The position numbers and the translations under genes are program-made. Source: Betaproteobacteria bacterium (GTDB taxonomy: Bacteria > Pseudomonadota > Gammaproteobacteria > Burkholderiales > Casimicrobiaceae). Taken from it: a DNA stretch of 64,000 nt. Where the stretch lies: NCBI GenBank assembly GCA_016717855.1, contig JADKEV010000013.1, positions 1-64,000 of the forward strand. The letters run 5' to 3'. This document shows positions 8,111 through 16,058 of the stretch, piece after piece. The notes beneath the pieces were generated by a model. It was not told where the DNA came from. It saw only the letters and a program-made list of their open reading frames with translations, and did not search any database. Numbering within the stretch: the stretch's first letter is position 1; each line of letters opens with the position of its first letter.

Positions 8111-8116
8111 ATTATG
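8111..8116 (-). promoter_or_regulatory. Candidate -10 hexamer placing the mRNA start at the AUG
   Basis: CATAAT (minus strand) ends 6 nt before the ATG at 8104. RNA polymerase usually starts about 7 nt after the -10, so the transcript would begin on the start codon. No -35 and no Shine-Dalgarno sequence are visible. An activator site for the Ada domain could replace the -35. Confidence 0.35.
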
Positions 8117-8243
8117 CCGCCGCCAGCAACCGCCCGCTCGCCATTTTCGGACATCGCAACAACATCGGTCCGCGGCCCCGGCAGGAAGTACCTCCGTGCC
8201 ATAATGCGCGACCCGTTGCAGTATGGAATCGCACCGGAATCCC

Positions 8244-9110
8244 ATGACCCGAGCACGCCTCTACCGCCGATTTGCCCTGCTCGCCGCACTGTCCGCGACG
8301 ATCGCCCTGCCGGCCGGCTGCTCGTGGATCGACGTCAAGCAGCGCGAGTTCATTTTCCGTCCCGTCAAGGACAACTGGCGCGGCTATTCCGGCGAGTCGG
8401 ACCAGCAGCACATCGAAATTCCCGTCGGCGCCAACGGCGACCGGCTGAGCGCGTGGTGGATGCCGGCGCCGGCGGCCGATGCCCCGGCCCTCCTCTACCT
8501 GCACGGCGCCCGGTGGAACCTGAGCGGCAGTTCCAGCCGGATCGCCCGCTACCGGCAACTCGGCTTCTCCGTCCTCGCCATCGATTACCGCGGCTTCGGC
8601 AAGAGTTCCGGCGACGTTCCTTCCGAAGAAATGGCGTACGAGGACGCGCGCGCCGCCTGGCGGCATCTGCTCGCTCTCGTGCCCGACGGCCCGCACTACA
8701 TCTACGGCCACTCGCTCGGCGGCGCCGTCGCCATCGACCTCGCGCGCAACAACGCCGACGTCGACGGACTGATTCTCGAATCGACATTCACCTCCATCGG
8801 CGACATGGCGCGGAAGTATGCATGGGGCTGGCTCCCCGTCGAACTGATCCTGACGCAGCGCTTCGATTCACTGGAGAAGATCCCCGAAGTCAGCGCCCCG
8901 ACGCTGTTCGTTCACGGCAAGGAAGACCGCTTCGTGCCGCCCGCGATGAGCGAGCAACTGTTCGCCGCGTCGCGGGCCGCCAAGCGGCTCCTGCTCGTCG
9001 ACGGCGCCGGCCACAGCAACATCGCCTGGTCCGCCGCGTTCAACAACGTCCAGCAAGCCGTCCATTCGTTCTTCGGCATCGGCGCCAACATCGACGCCAG
9101 CACCCGGTAG
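8244..9110 (+). CDS. Alpha/beta hydrolase lipoprotein
   Basis: 288 aa. The signal peptide ends in lipobox LPAGC (Cys about residue 26), so it is predicted to be a lipoprotein of the envelope. The alpha/beta-hydrolase core shows LLYLHGARWN (oxyanion hole), the nucleophile elbow YGHSLGGAVA, LFVHGKEDRFVPP with the catalytic Asp, and GAGHSNIAW with the catalytic His. It resembles the BEM46/YfhR group. The substrate is unknown. ATG at 8244 gives a normal signal peptide; an in-frame ATG at 8223 is less likely. CATAAT at 8200-8205 may be the -10. Confidence 0.88.
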   Translation: MTRARLYRRFALLAALSATIALPAGCSWIDVKQREFIFRPVKDNWRGYSGESDQQHIEIPVGANGDRLSAWWMPAPAADAPALLYLHGARWNLSGSSSRIARYRQLGFSVLAIDYRGFGKSSGDVPSEEMAYEDARAAWRHLLALVPDGPHYIYGHSLGGAVAIDLARNNADVDGLILESTFTSIGDMARKYAWGWLPVELILTQRFDSLEKIPEVSAPTLFVHGKEDRFVPPAMSEQLFAASRAAKRLLLVDGAGHSNIAWSAAFNNVQQAVHSFFGIGANIDASTR

Positions 9111-9128
9111 ACTTTCCACACACCCCCC

Positions 9129-10184
9129 ATGAACGCACCCGATCCCGCCCCCATCCGCCTCACCCAGTTCAGCCACGGCGGCGGCTGCGGCTGCAAGATC
9201 GCCCCCGGCGTCCTCGAGCAGATCCTGGGCAAGGCCGGCCCCGGCGTGGTCCCGAAGCAATTGCTGGTCGGCATCGAGACGGCGGACGACGCCGCCGTCT
9301 ACCAGATCAACGAGCACCAGGCGATAGTCGCCACGACCGACTTTTTCATGCCCATCGTCGACGATCCGTTCGACTTCGGCGCCATCGCCGCGACCAACGC
9401 GATTTCCGATGTCTACGCGATGGGCGGCGTCCCGCTGTTCGCGCTGGCGCTCGTCGGCATGCCGGTCAACCAGATCCCGCTGGACGTGATCCGGAAAATA
9501 CTCGAGGGCGGCGAGTCGGTCTGCGCCCGCGCCGGCATCCCGATCGCCGGTGGCCACACCATCGATTCGGTCGAGCCCATCTACGGTCTGGTCGCCATCG
9601 GCCTGGTCGATCCGAAGAACGTCAAGCGCAACGCGGGCGCCCGCGCCGGCGACAAGCTCATCCTGGGCAAGCCGCTGGGCGTCGGCATCTACAGCGCGGC
9701 ACTGAAAAAGGCAGCTCTCGCGCCGGCGCAGTACGCGCTCTTCATGGCCAGCACGACCCGGCTCAACACGCCGGGCGTCAAGCTGGGCGGCTTGGCCGCT
9801 GTCCACGCGCTCACCGATGTGACCGGCTTCGGCCTGCTCGGCCATCTGCTGGAAATCTGCAAAGGCTCGCGGCTGGCCGCGCGCGTCGACTTCGCGCAGT
9901 TGCCATTGCTCCCGGACGCGCTGGCGATGGCCCGCGCGGGCACGTTCACCGGCGCTTCGGGACGCAACTGGGCGAGCTACGGCGCGCAGGTCGAACTGCG
10001 TGCGGGGATGGGCGACGCCGAGCAACGGTTGCTGACCGATCCGCAAACCTCGGGCGGACTGCTCGTGTCGTGCGCGCCCGATGCGGTCGGCGCCGTGCTG
10101 AAGATCTTCGCGGATGAAGGATTCGCCGATGCCTGCATGATCGGCGAGATGGCGGAAGGCGCCCCCGGGATCAGCGTCGGCTGA
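9129..10184 (+). CDS. selD: Selenide, water dikinase
   Basis: 351 aa. It makes selenophosphate from selenide and ATP, the Se donor for selenocysteine and 2-selenouridine tRNA. The glycine-rich motif SHGGGCGCK holds Cys20 and Lys23, matching E. coli Cys17 and Lys20. The key residue is encoded by TGC, not a UGA selenocysteine. ATP-binding features DDAAVY and TNAISDVYAMGG follow, then GFGLLGHLLE and a C-terminal TDPQTSGGLLV. No selA, selB or selU lies in the window. It starts 18 bp after the hydrolase gene, so the two may share a transcript. Confidence 0.95.
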   Translation: MNAPDPAPIRLTQFSHGGGCGCKIAPGVLEQILGKAGPGVVPKQLLVGIETADDAAVYQINEHQAIVATTDFFMPIVDDPFDFGAIAATNAISDVYAMGGVPLFALALVGMPVNQIPLDVIRKILEGGESVCARAGIPIAGGHTIDSVEPIYGLVAIGLVDPKNVKRNAGARAGDKLILGKPLGVGIYSAALKKAALAPAQYALFMASTTRLNTPGVKLGGLAAVHALTDVTGFGLLGHLLEICKGSRLAARVDFAQLPLLPDALAMARAGTFTGASGRNWASYGAQVELRAGMGDAEQRLLTDPQTSGGLLVSCAPDAVGAVLKIFADEGFADACMIGEMAEGAPGISVG

Positions 10185-10292
10185 GGCGCCTGCCGCGGCT
10201 TGCCCGGGGCGAACCCTCGGGTCCGTCGCAGAATCCGGCTGGGGGCATTGCCGGACCGTCGACGCGCTGCCGGTCCCCGCTGGCGATTCAGC

Positions 10293-11276
10293 TCACTCCC
10301 GTGCCGGCTCGCGCTGCAGCAGCGACACCACCGCCTGCCGCGGCGACAGGTCATCGTAGAGCACCCGGCACACGGCCTCGCTGATCGGCATTTCGATGTT
10401 CTCGCGCGCGGCGAGCTGGCGCACGGCGCGCGCGGCGAACATGCCTTCGGCGACGTGGCCCAGTTCAAGCTGAATCTCCGGCAGCGACTTGCCGGCGGCG
10501 AGCAGCAGGCCGGCCTGCCGGTTGCGCGACAGCGCGCCGGTGCAGGTGAGCACTAGATCGCCCAGTCCCGACAAGCCCATCAGCGTCTCGCGCCGGCCGC
10601 CCAACGCCGCGGCCAGCCGGCTCATTTCCGCCAGGCCACGCGTGATCAGCGCGGCGCGGGCGTTGTCGCCGAGGTGGAGGCCGTCGCAGATGCCGGTCGC
10701 GATCGCCAGCACGTTCTTGACCGCGCCACCGACCTCGACACCGGCGACGTCGTCGCTCGCGTACAGACGCAGCGATTCGTCGCGCAGCGCCGCCGCCCAC
10801 TCTTCGGCAAACGCCATGTCGCGGCCGGCCAGGGTTAGCGCCGTCGGCGCGTTGGCCGCGACTTCCTGCGCAAAGCTGGGACCGGAAAGCAGACCCCAGC
10901 CGCCGCGCCAGCGTGTGGCGACGCTCTGGTGCGGCAGCCTGGCCGCGGCGCCTTCGAACACGAAACCCTTGCACAGCCACAGCAGCGGAACGCCCGGGTC
11001 GGGCAGCGCCGCGATCGTTTCCCTGAGCCCCGCCGCGGGCGTCGCGACGATCACGCAGCGCGCGCCGCGGACGGCGTCACTCAATTCCGCGGTGACGTGG
11101 ATGGCGTGCGGGAGAACGAAGTCGGGAAGATAGCGCGCATTGCGGCGGGTCGCCCGCAGCGCTTCGGCCTGCAAGGTGTCGCGCGCCCAGAGCGCGATGG
11201 CGAAACGTGGCGCCAGCTTGACCGCGAGCGCCGTGCCCCAGGCACCGGCGCCGAGTATCGCGATGGGCGCCGTCAT
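10293..11276 (-). CDS. gpsA: Glycerol-3-phosphate dehydrogenase [NAD(P)+]
   Basis: 327 aa. It reduces dihydroxyacetone phosphate to sn-glycerol 3-phosphate for phospholipid synthesis. The Rossmann motif GAGAWGTALA is at the N-terminus, followed by KGF, GPSFAQEVA, the catalytic-Lys region GGAVKNVLAIATGI and GLGDLVLTCTG. Start ATG at 11276 lies 10 bp after the stop of the SH3 gene on the same strand. It is the last gene of the rhodanese-grxC-secB-SH3-gpsA block, an order common in betaproteobacteria. Confidence 0.95.
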   Translation of the reverse strand: MTAPIAILGAGAWGTALAVKLAPRFAIALWARDTLQAEALRATRRNARYLPDFVLPHAIHVTAELSDAVRGARCVIVATPAAGLRETIAALPDPGVPLLWLCKGFVFEGAAARLPHQSVATRWRGGWGLLSGPSFAQEVAANAPTALTLAGRDMAFAEEWAAALRDESLRLYASDDVAGVEVGGAVKNVLAIATGICDGLHLGDNARAALITRGLAEMSRLAAALGGRRETLMGLSGLGDLVLTCTGALSRNRQAGLLLAAGKSLPEIQLELGHVAEGMFAARAVRQLAARENIEMPISEAVCRVLYDDLSPRQAVVSLLQREPARE

Positions 11277-11286
11277 GGATTGTGGC

Positions 11287-11772
11287 CTACAGCCCCCAGA
11301 CCTGGGAGATGGCGATGAAGCCGGTCTGCCCGTCGCGGTGGCGGACGCGGGCCCAGCCCGACGCGGGCGGCTCGAGTAATTCCAGCAGCACGTTCTGTTC
11401 GACGCGGAACACGCTCTTCGCCGCCGGTTCGCCGGCCGCGAGCACGTCGGCCACCGGCACCTTGACGACGACGATGCGCTTGTCGCCGAGCGCCTTCTTC
11501 TCGACCCATGCCAGCGGCGCACCCGCCATGTCGCGGACCTTGACCCAGCCCTCGAGCGCGACGACGACTTCGAACGGGTAATCGCGGCCGACGACGAAGA
11601 CTCTGCGCGACTTCGCCGACGGTCCGTCGTACAGGATGGTCGCGGCGTCGACCGTGGCGCGGAACTCCAGCGCCTGCGCGCCGCCCGCGGCCAGCAGCGC
11701 CAGCATGGCCAGCGCGACGCGCCAGCGGGCGCCGGTTGCCATGCAGCGGCCAGCCGGCCGATCCTGCCGCAT
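11287..11772 (-). CDS. Exported SH3-domain protein
   Basis: 161 aa. A signal peptide (hydrophobic core about residues 20-30, ending near GGAQALE) is followed by two SH3-like beta repeats: TILYDGPSAKSRRVFVVGRDYPFEVV then VFRVEQNVLLELLEPPASGWARVRHRDGQTG. Bacterial SH3 domains in this setting are presumed to bind cell-wall peptides, but the role of the conserved gene between secB and gpsA is not known. Start: ATG 11772 has GAGG just upstream and begins 5 bp after the secB stop; ATG 11742 would give a shorter signal peptide. Confidence 0.8.
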   Translation of the reverse strand: MRQDRPAGRCMATGARWRVALAMLALLAAGGAQALEFRATVDAATILYDGPSAKSRRVFVVGRDYPFEVVVALEGWVKVRDMAGAPLAWVEKKALGDKRIVVVKVPVADVLAAGEPAAKSVFRVEQNVLLELLEPPASGWARVRHRDGQTGFIAISQVWGL

Positions 11773-11777
11773 GCGCC

Positions 11778-12287
11778 TCAGTGCGCGGTCTGGATGATGG
11801 ACGATTGCGGAGCCTGCGCCGCCTGCATCTGCTGCATCTGCTGGGCGTAGAGTGCCTCGAAATTGATCGGGGCCAGATGCACCGGCGGGTAGCCGGCGCG
11901 CATGATCGCGCTGGCCACGGTTTCGCGGGCGTAGGGGAACAGGATGCTGGGGCAATGCACGCCCAGGATGGGCTGCATGTCCGCTTCGGGGATGTTGCGA
12001 ATCTGGAAGATGCCGGCCTGTGCGACTTCGATCAGGAAGATGGTCTGCTCGCCCACCTTGGCGGTGACCGTGACCGTCAGGACCGACTCGAACACGCCGT
12101 CACCGACCGGCTCGCCGCGGGTCTGCAGCGACACTTCGATCTGCGGCGTGTCCTGCAGCAGGAACGATTGCGGGGAACTCGGGTTCTCCAGCGACATGTC
12201 CTTGACGTAGATGCGCTCGATGCTGAAAACGGGCGCGTCGGTTGCCGGCTGGGACGCGGCGCCCAGAATGGGGGTCTGCTCGTTCAT
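11778..12287 (-). CDS. secB: Protein-export chaperone SecB
   Basis: 169 aa. It keeps preproteins unfolded and passes them to SecA. Family signatures are FSIERIYVKDMSLENPSSP near the N-terminus, VTVTAKVGEQTIFLIEVAQAGIF in the middle and the SecA-contact end GVHCPSILFPYARETVASAI followed by GYPPVHLAPINFEALY. The C-terminal tail after residue 148 is rich in Gln and Met. ATG at 12287 has AGGA 7 nt upstream. It lies between grxC and the SH3 gene on the same strand. Confidence 0.96.
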   Translation of the reverse strand: MNEQTPILGAASQPATDAPVFSIERIYVKDMSLENPSSPQSFLLQDTPQIEVSLQTRGEPVGDGVFESVLTVTVTAKVGEQTIFLIEVAQAGIFQIRNIPEADMQPILGVHCPSILFPYARETVASAIMRAGYPPVHLAPINFEALYAQQMQQMQAAQAPQSSIIQTAH

Positions 12288-12420
12288 GCGAATTCCTGGA
12301 AGGTGGGCGAAAGGTTGATTTTACCTGAGCGGCAGGGTTACAGGCATCCGCCTTCTTGACGGTGCGTCAACCGGGGAGCGCTGCCAGGCGATGCGGAGCG
12401 CTCTCACCGGCGGCAACCGT

Positions 12421-12678
12421 TCACGCCGCCAGCATCGCGGTGAGCCGGCCCTCGTGTTCCAGGTCGTAGAGCTCGTCGCAGCCGCCGACGTAGGTTTCGC
12501 CGATGAAGATCTGCGGCACGGTGCGCCGGCCGGTGCGCTGGACCATCTCGATCCGGCGCGCCGTGTCGAGATCGACGCGGATCTTGTCGATGTCGGTAAC
12601 GCCCTTGGCGCGCAGCAGCCGCTCGGCGCGCACGCAATACGGGCACACCGCGGTGGAGTACATGGTGATGTTGTTCAT
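12421..12678 (-). CDS. grxC: Glutaredoxin 3
   Basis: 85 aa. A thioredoxin-fold dithiol reductant using glutathione, with active site CPYC (Cys12, Cys15), cis-Pro motif TVPQIF and glutathione-binding GGCDELYDLE. Start: ATG at 12678; a TTG two codons earlier is possible. It begins 3 bp after the rhodanese stop, and the pair precedes secB, as in many betaproteobacteria. Confidence 0.95.
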   Translation of the reverse strand: MNNITMYSTAVCPYCVRAERLLRAKGVTDIDKIRVDLDTARRIEMVQRTGRRTVPQIFIGETYVGGCDELYDLEHEGRLTAMLAA

Positions 12679-12680
12679 TG

Positions 12681-13103
12681 TCAATTCTTGTCAAGCGGGA
12701 GTCCCGCGTCCTTCCATGCCTTGTGACCACCGGCCAGGTTGAAGAGTTTCGTGAACCCGGCGCGGCCGAGCACCGAACCCGCCGCGCGGCTCCGCTGGCC
12801 GCGGGCGCAGTACAGGATCAGCGGACGCTCCTTGAACCTTTCAAGCTCGCCGACGCGCTCTTTCAGCTGCGAGAGTGGAATGTGCACCGCGCCGGGCAGC
12901 TTGCCGTCGGTGAGTTCCTTCGTCTCGCGCAGGTCCACGGTGACAGCCTTCTCGTTGTTGATCAGCTGGGTGACCTGGAGCGTGCCGGCATCCGCGACAC
13001 CGCTCACGCGGCGATGGACCAGCGGCCACAGCAGCATGCCGCCGGAAAGCACGAAGATCAGCACCAGTTGCCACTGGGCCACGATGAACTGCTGCAATTG
13101 CAT
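12681..13103 (-). CDS. Membrane-anchored rhodanese-like protein
   Basis: 140 aa. An N-terminal transmembrane helix (about residues 11-29) tethers one rhodanese domain. The active-site loop is YCARGQRS with Cys99, which would carry a persulfide; VDLRE and GAVHIPLSQL are typical of the fold. It resembles YibN, found beside grxC and secB in many proteobacteria. The sulfur acceptor is unknown. It starts 104 bp from the divergent gpmI and is the first gene of the five-gene minus-strand block. Confidence 0.92.
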   Translation of the reverse strand: MQLQQFIVAQWQLVLIFVLSGGMLLWPLVHRRVSGVADAGTLQVTQLINNEKAVTVDLRETKELTDGKLPGAVHIPLSQLKERVGELERFKERPLILYCARGQRSRAAGSVLGRAGFTKLFNLAGGHKAWKDAGLPLDKN

Positions 13104-13207
13104 GGTTTTTCCTTGTCGCCGGCGCCGGGCCGGATGTCAAAGCAAAGTAAAATGATAGCCTACTTCCCAGTCCAGACCCTTCCACCCGGCCCGCCGCCAC
13201 GCCTCCC

Positions 13208-14782
13208 ATGACCGTCAACGCCACCCCTGTAACCCCCGCGCTGCTGATCATTCTCGATGGCTTCGGCCACCGCGCGCCCGCGCCCGACAACGCGATCGAA
13301 CTGGCCGACACGCCGAACTGGGACCGGCTCTGGGCGCACTTCCCGCACACGCTGATCGAAGCCTCCGAGCTGCATGTGGGCCTGCCCGCCGGGCAGATGG
13401 GCAACTCCGAGGTCGGTCATCTGAACATCGGCGCCGGCCGCGTCGTTTACCAGGACTACACGCGGATCGAACTTGCGATCCAGAACGGCGACTTCGCGCG
13501 CAATCCCGCGCTGGCCGACGCGCTGGCGCTGGCGCGCGCCAATCGCTCCACGGTGCACGTGCTGGGCCTGCTCTCCCCAGGTGGGGTCCACAGCCACGAA
13601 TTGCAACTCCACGCGATGGTCGCCGCGGCGGCGGCGGCCGGCGTCTCCGCGGTCGCCGTGCATGCATTCCTCGACGGCCGCGACACGCCGCCGCAAAGCG
13701 CCAAGCCCTCGCTCCAGAGCATGATCGCGCGCTGCGCCGAACTCACGGCCCGCACCGGCAGCGACTGCCGCGTCGCCACCATCGCCGGCCGCTACTACGC
13801 GATGGACCGCGACCAGCGCTGGGAGCGGGTGCACGCCGCGTACGACTGCATCGTCGCCGGCGCCTCGCCGCACCGCGCGGACGATGCCGTGGCCGCGCTC
13901 GAGGCCGCCTATGGGCGGGACGAGACCGACGAGTTCGTCAAGCCGACGGTGATCGGCGCCGGCGCCCCGGTCCGCGACGGCGACGTCGTCGTGTTCATGA
14001 ACTTCCGCGCGGACCGCGCGCGCGAGTTGTCGCTGACGCTGATCGATCCCGACTTTCATGGCTTCGCCCGGACGGCGCCGCCCCGGATCGCGCGCCTGGT
14101 CACGCTCACGCACTACAGCGACGACATCTCCGCCAATCCGCTGGTGCGGGTGGCGTTCGCGCCGCAGGAAATCGTCGAGAGCTTCGGCGAGGTCGTGGCC
14201 GCCGCGGGACTGCGGCAACTGCGCATCGCCGAGACCGAGAAGTACGCGCACGTCACGTATTTCTTCAGCGGCGGGCGGGAGGCGCCGTTTCCGGGCGAGG
14301 AACGGATCCTGGTGCCCTCCCCCAAGGTCGCCACCTATGACCTCAAGCCGGAGATGAGCGCATTCGAAGTCACCGACCGGCTCGTCGCCGCGATCGAGTC
14401 GAAGCAGTTCGCCGCGATCGTCTGCAACTTTGCCAACAGCGACATGGTCGGCCACACCGGGCAGATCCCGGCCGCGGTCAAGGCCATCGAGGCGCTCGAT
14501 GTCTGCATCGGCCGCGCCGTCGCGGCCCAGCGCGCGGCGGGCGGCGAGGTGCTGATCACCGCCGATCACGGCAATGCGGAAATGATGTTCGATCCCCTCA
14601 CCGGCCAGCCCCACACGGCGCATACGCTGCTGCCGGTCCCGTTCGTCTATGTCGGCCGCGCGGCGCGGATGCACGACGGCGGATCGCTCCAGGACGTGGC
14701 CCCGACGCTGCTGCGGATGATGGGCTTGCCGCAACCCGCGGCGATGACCGGACGCCCGCTGCTGGAGTTCGTGCAGCCTTGA
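13208..14782 (+). CDS. gpmI: 2,3-bisphosphoglycerate-independent phosphoglycerate mutase
   Basis: 524 aa, full length. It interconverts 3- and 2-phosphoglycerate with two Mn ions and a phospho-Ser intermediate. LIILDGFG gives the first metal Asp, GQMGNSEVGHLNIGAGR holds the nucleophile Ser67, HAFLDGRDTPP is the substrate-binding region, and DHGNAE near residue 456 provides C-terminal metal ligands. No obvious ribosome site precedes ATG 13208. Its TGA overlaps the TTG start of the envC-like gene (TTGA), implying coupled translation. Confidence 0.95.
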   Translation: MTVNATPVTPALLIILDGFGHRAPAPDNAIELADTPNWDRLWAHFPHTLIEASELHVGLPAGQMGNSEVGHLNIGAGRVVYQDYTRIELAIQNGDFARNPALADALALARANRSTVHVLGLLSPGGVHSHELQLHAMVAAAAAAGVSAVAVHAFLDGRDTPPQSAKPSLQSMIARCAELTARTGSDCRVATIAGRYYAMDRDQRWERVHAAYDCIVAGASPHRADDAVAALEAAYGRDETDEFVKPTVIGAGAPVRDGDVVVFMNFRADRARELSLTLIDPDFHGFARTAPPRIARLVTLTHYSDDISANPLVRVAFAPQEIVESFGEVVAAAGLRQLRIAETEKYAHVTYFFSGGREAPFPGEERILVPSPKVATYDLKPEMSAFEVTDRLVAAIESKQFAAIVCNFANSDMVGHTGQIPAAVKAIEALDVCIGRAVAAQRAAGGEVLITADHGNAEMMFDPLTGQPHTAHTLLPVPFVYVGRAARMHDGGSLQDVAPTLLRMMGLPQPAAMTGRPLLEFVQP

Positions 14783-16032
14783 TCCGCCCGCTCGCCACGC
14801 CGGGCGCGCTGGCCGTTCTGGTGGCGGGCCTGCTGCTGGCGGCGCCCGGCAGCGGGGCACCCAAGGGTGTCGGCGTGCAGGTAACGAGCGCGGACCATGC
14901 GCTCCGCGAGGCGGAATTGCGCGAACTCCGGGAAAGAGTGGAAGCGCTGCGCCGCGAGCTGGCCGAAGCGGGCGGCGACGTCGCCGATGCGGCCGATGCG
15001 CTGCGCGAGTCGGAACGCGCGATATCCGATGCCGTGCGCGCGCTCGCCGAACTGGAAGCGCAGCACGCGTCGCTGCAGCAGCAATTGGGTGCGCAGCAGG
15101 CGGAACTGGGCGCGCTCGCGCGCGAACAGGCCGCCCACCAGCAGATGCTCGCGCGCCTCCTGGTCGAGCAGCACCGCCGGCGCCAGCAGGAACCGCTGCG
15201 GATGCTGCTGCAGGGCGGGGGACCCTACGAAGTGCGTCGTCAGCTGGTCTATCTGCGGGCGCTCAATGCCGCGCGGACCGACGCGATCGCCGGCGCCGAA
15301 CAACGAGCCGGACGGGCGACGGCATTGCGGGCGGAGACCGCGGCCCGCCTGCTCGAACTCGATGCGGTCGTGCAGGCCGCGCGCGCCCAGCGCGCAGTGC
15401 AGGAAAAGGAACGACGGGCACGCCAGCAGACCGCGGCGCGGATCGGCGCCCAGCTTGAGCAACGGCGGCGGCAACTGGCGACCGCCACCGCCGACGAATC
15501 GCGGCTGGCACGGTTGGTCGAGCGGCTGGGCGCGCTGCTCGAGGCCCGGGCCCGCGCCGCGCCGCGCGCCGCCCGGGTGCCGCGGCCGGATCCCGCCGCC
15601 CGGGCGGCCGATGCGGCCGGCAATGTCGCGGCGGGCCTGGCGCGATTCAAGGGCCTGCTCAAGATTCCGGCGGCCGGGGAACTGAACGCGCGCTTTGGCG
15701 TCCCAAGGAACGGCAATGGCCCACCCTGGAAGGGTTGGTTCATCCGGGCCCCCGCCGGAACGGCGGTGCAGGCAGTGGCGGCGGGCAAGGTGGTTTTCGC
15801 CGACTGGCTGCGGGGGTTCGGCAACCTGGTCATAGTCGATCACGGCGACGGGTTCATGAGCCTGTACGGCAACAATGATGCATTGTTGCAACAGGTCGGC
15901 GCGCCAATCGAGGCAGGGCAGGCAGTTGCACAGGCCGGGACCAGCGGTGGCGCCGCGGAATCCGGCGTATACTTTGAATTACGTCAAGACGGCGTTGCCT
16001 TCGACCCAAAAGACTGGTTCGGACAGCACTGA
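14779..16032 (+). CDS. EnvC-like amidase activator, degenerate M23 domain
   Basis: 417 aa. A signal peptide (about 1-27) precedes long coiled coils (residues 40-110 and 165-260) and a C-terminal LytM/M23 domain (about 300-415). The zinc motifs of active M23 enzymes are missing: where LYxHL would sit it has LYGNN, and the final strand reads VYFELR instead of HxH. As in EnvC, it probably activates periplasmic N-acetylmuramyl-L-alanine amidases at the septum instead of cutting peptidoglycan. It uses TTG at 14779, overlapping the gpmI stop. It is followed 26 bp later by ctpA. Confidence 0.88.
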   Translation: MIRPLATPGALAVLVAGLLLAAPGSGAPKGVGVQVTSADHALREAELRELRERVEALRRELAEAGGDVADAADALRESERAISDAVRALAELEAQHASLQQQLGAQQAELGALAREQAAHQQMLARLLVEQHRRRQQEPLRMLLQGGGPYEVRRQLVYLRALNAARTDAIAGAEQRAGRATALRAETAARLLELDAVVQAARAQRAVQEKERRARQQTAARIGAQLEQRRRQLATATADESRLARLVERLGALLEARARAAPRAARVPRPDPAARAADAAGNVAAGLARFKGLLKIPAAGELNARFGVPRNGNGPPWKGWFIRAPAGTAVQAVAAGKVVFADWLRGFGNLVIVDHGDGFMSLYGNNDALLQQVGAPIEAGQAVAQAGTSGGAAESGVYFELRQDGVAFDPKDWFGQH

Positions 16033-16058
16033 CCGCAACCACGAACCGAGGTGCTGAT

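Noticed and set aside
6686..10117. 1143-residue plus-strand open frame opposite the repair operon and across selD
   Set aside because: Low-complexity Arg/Ala/Gly-rich translation, no domain, no ribosome site; it shadows well-supported genes on both strands.
9129..10184. Selenocysteine in SelD
   Set aside because: The key position is TGC (Cys20) and the frame has no internal TGA.
12356..12370. Inverted repeat TTGACG-gtg-CGTCAA upstream of secB
   Set aside because: It offers a -35-like word on both strands, but no -10 at usable distance. Six-base symmetry in this composition is not strong.
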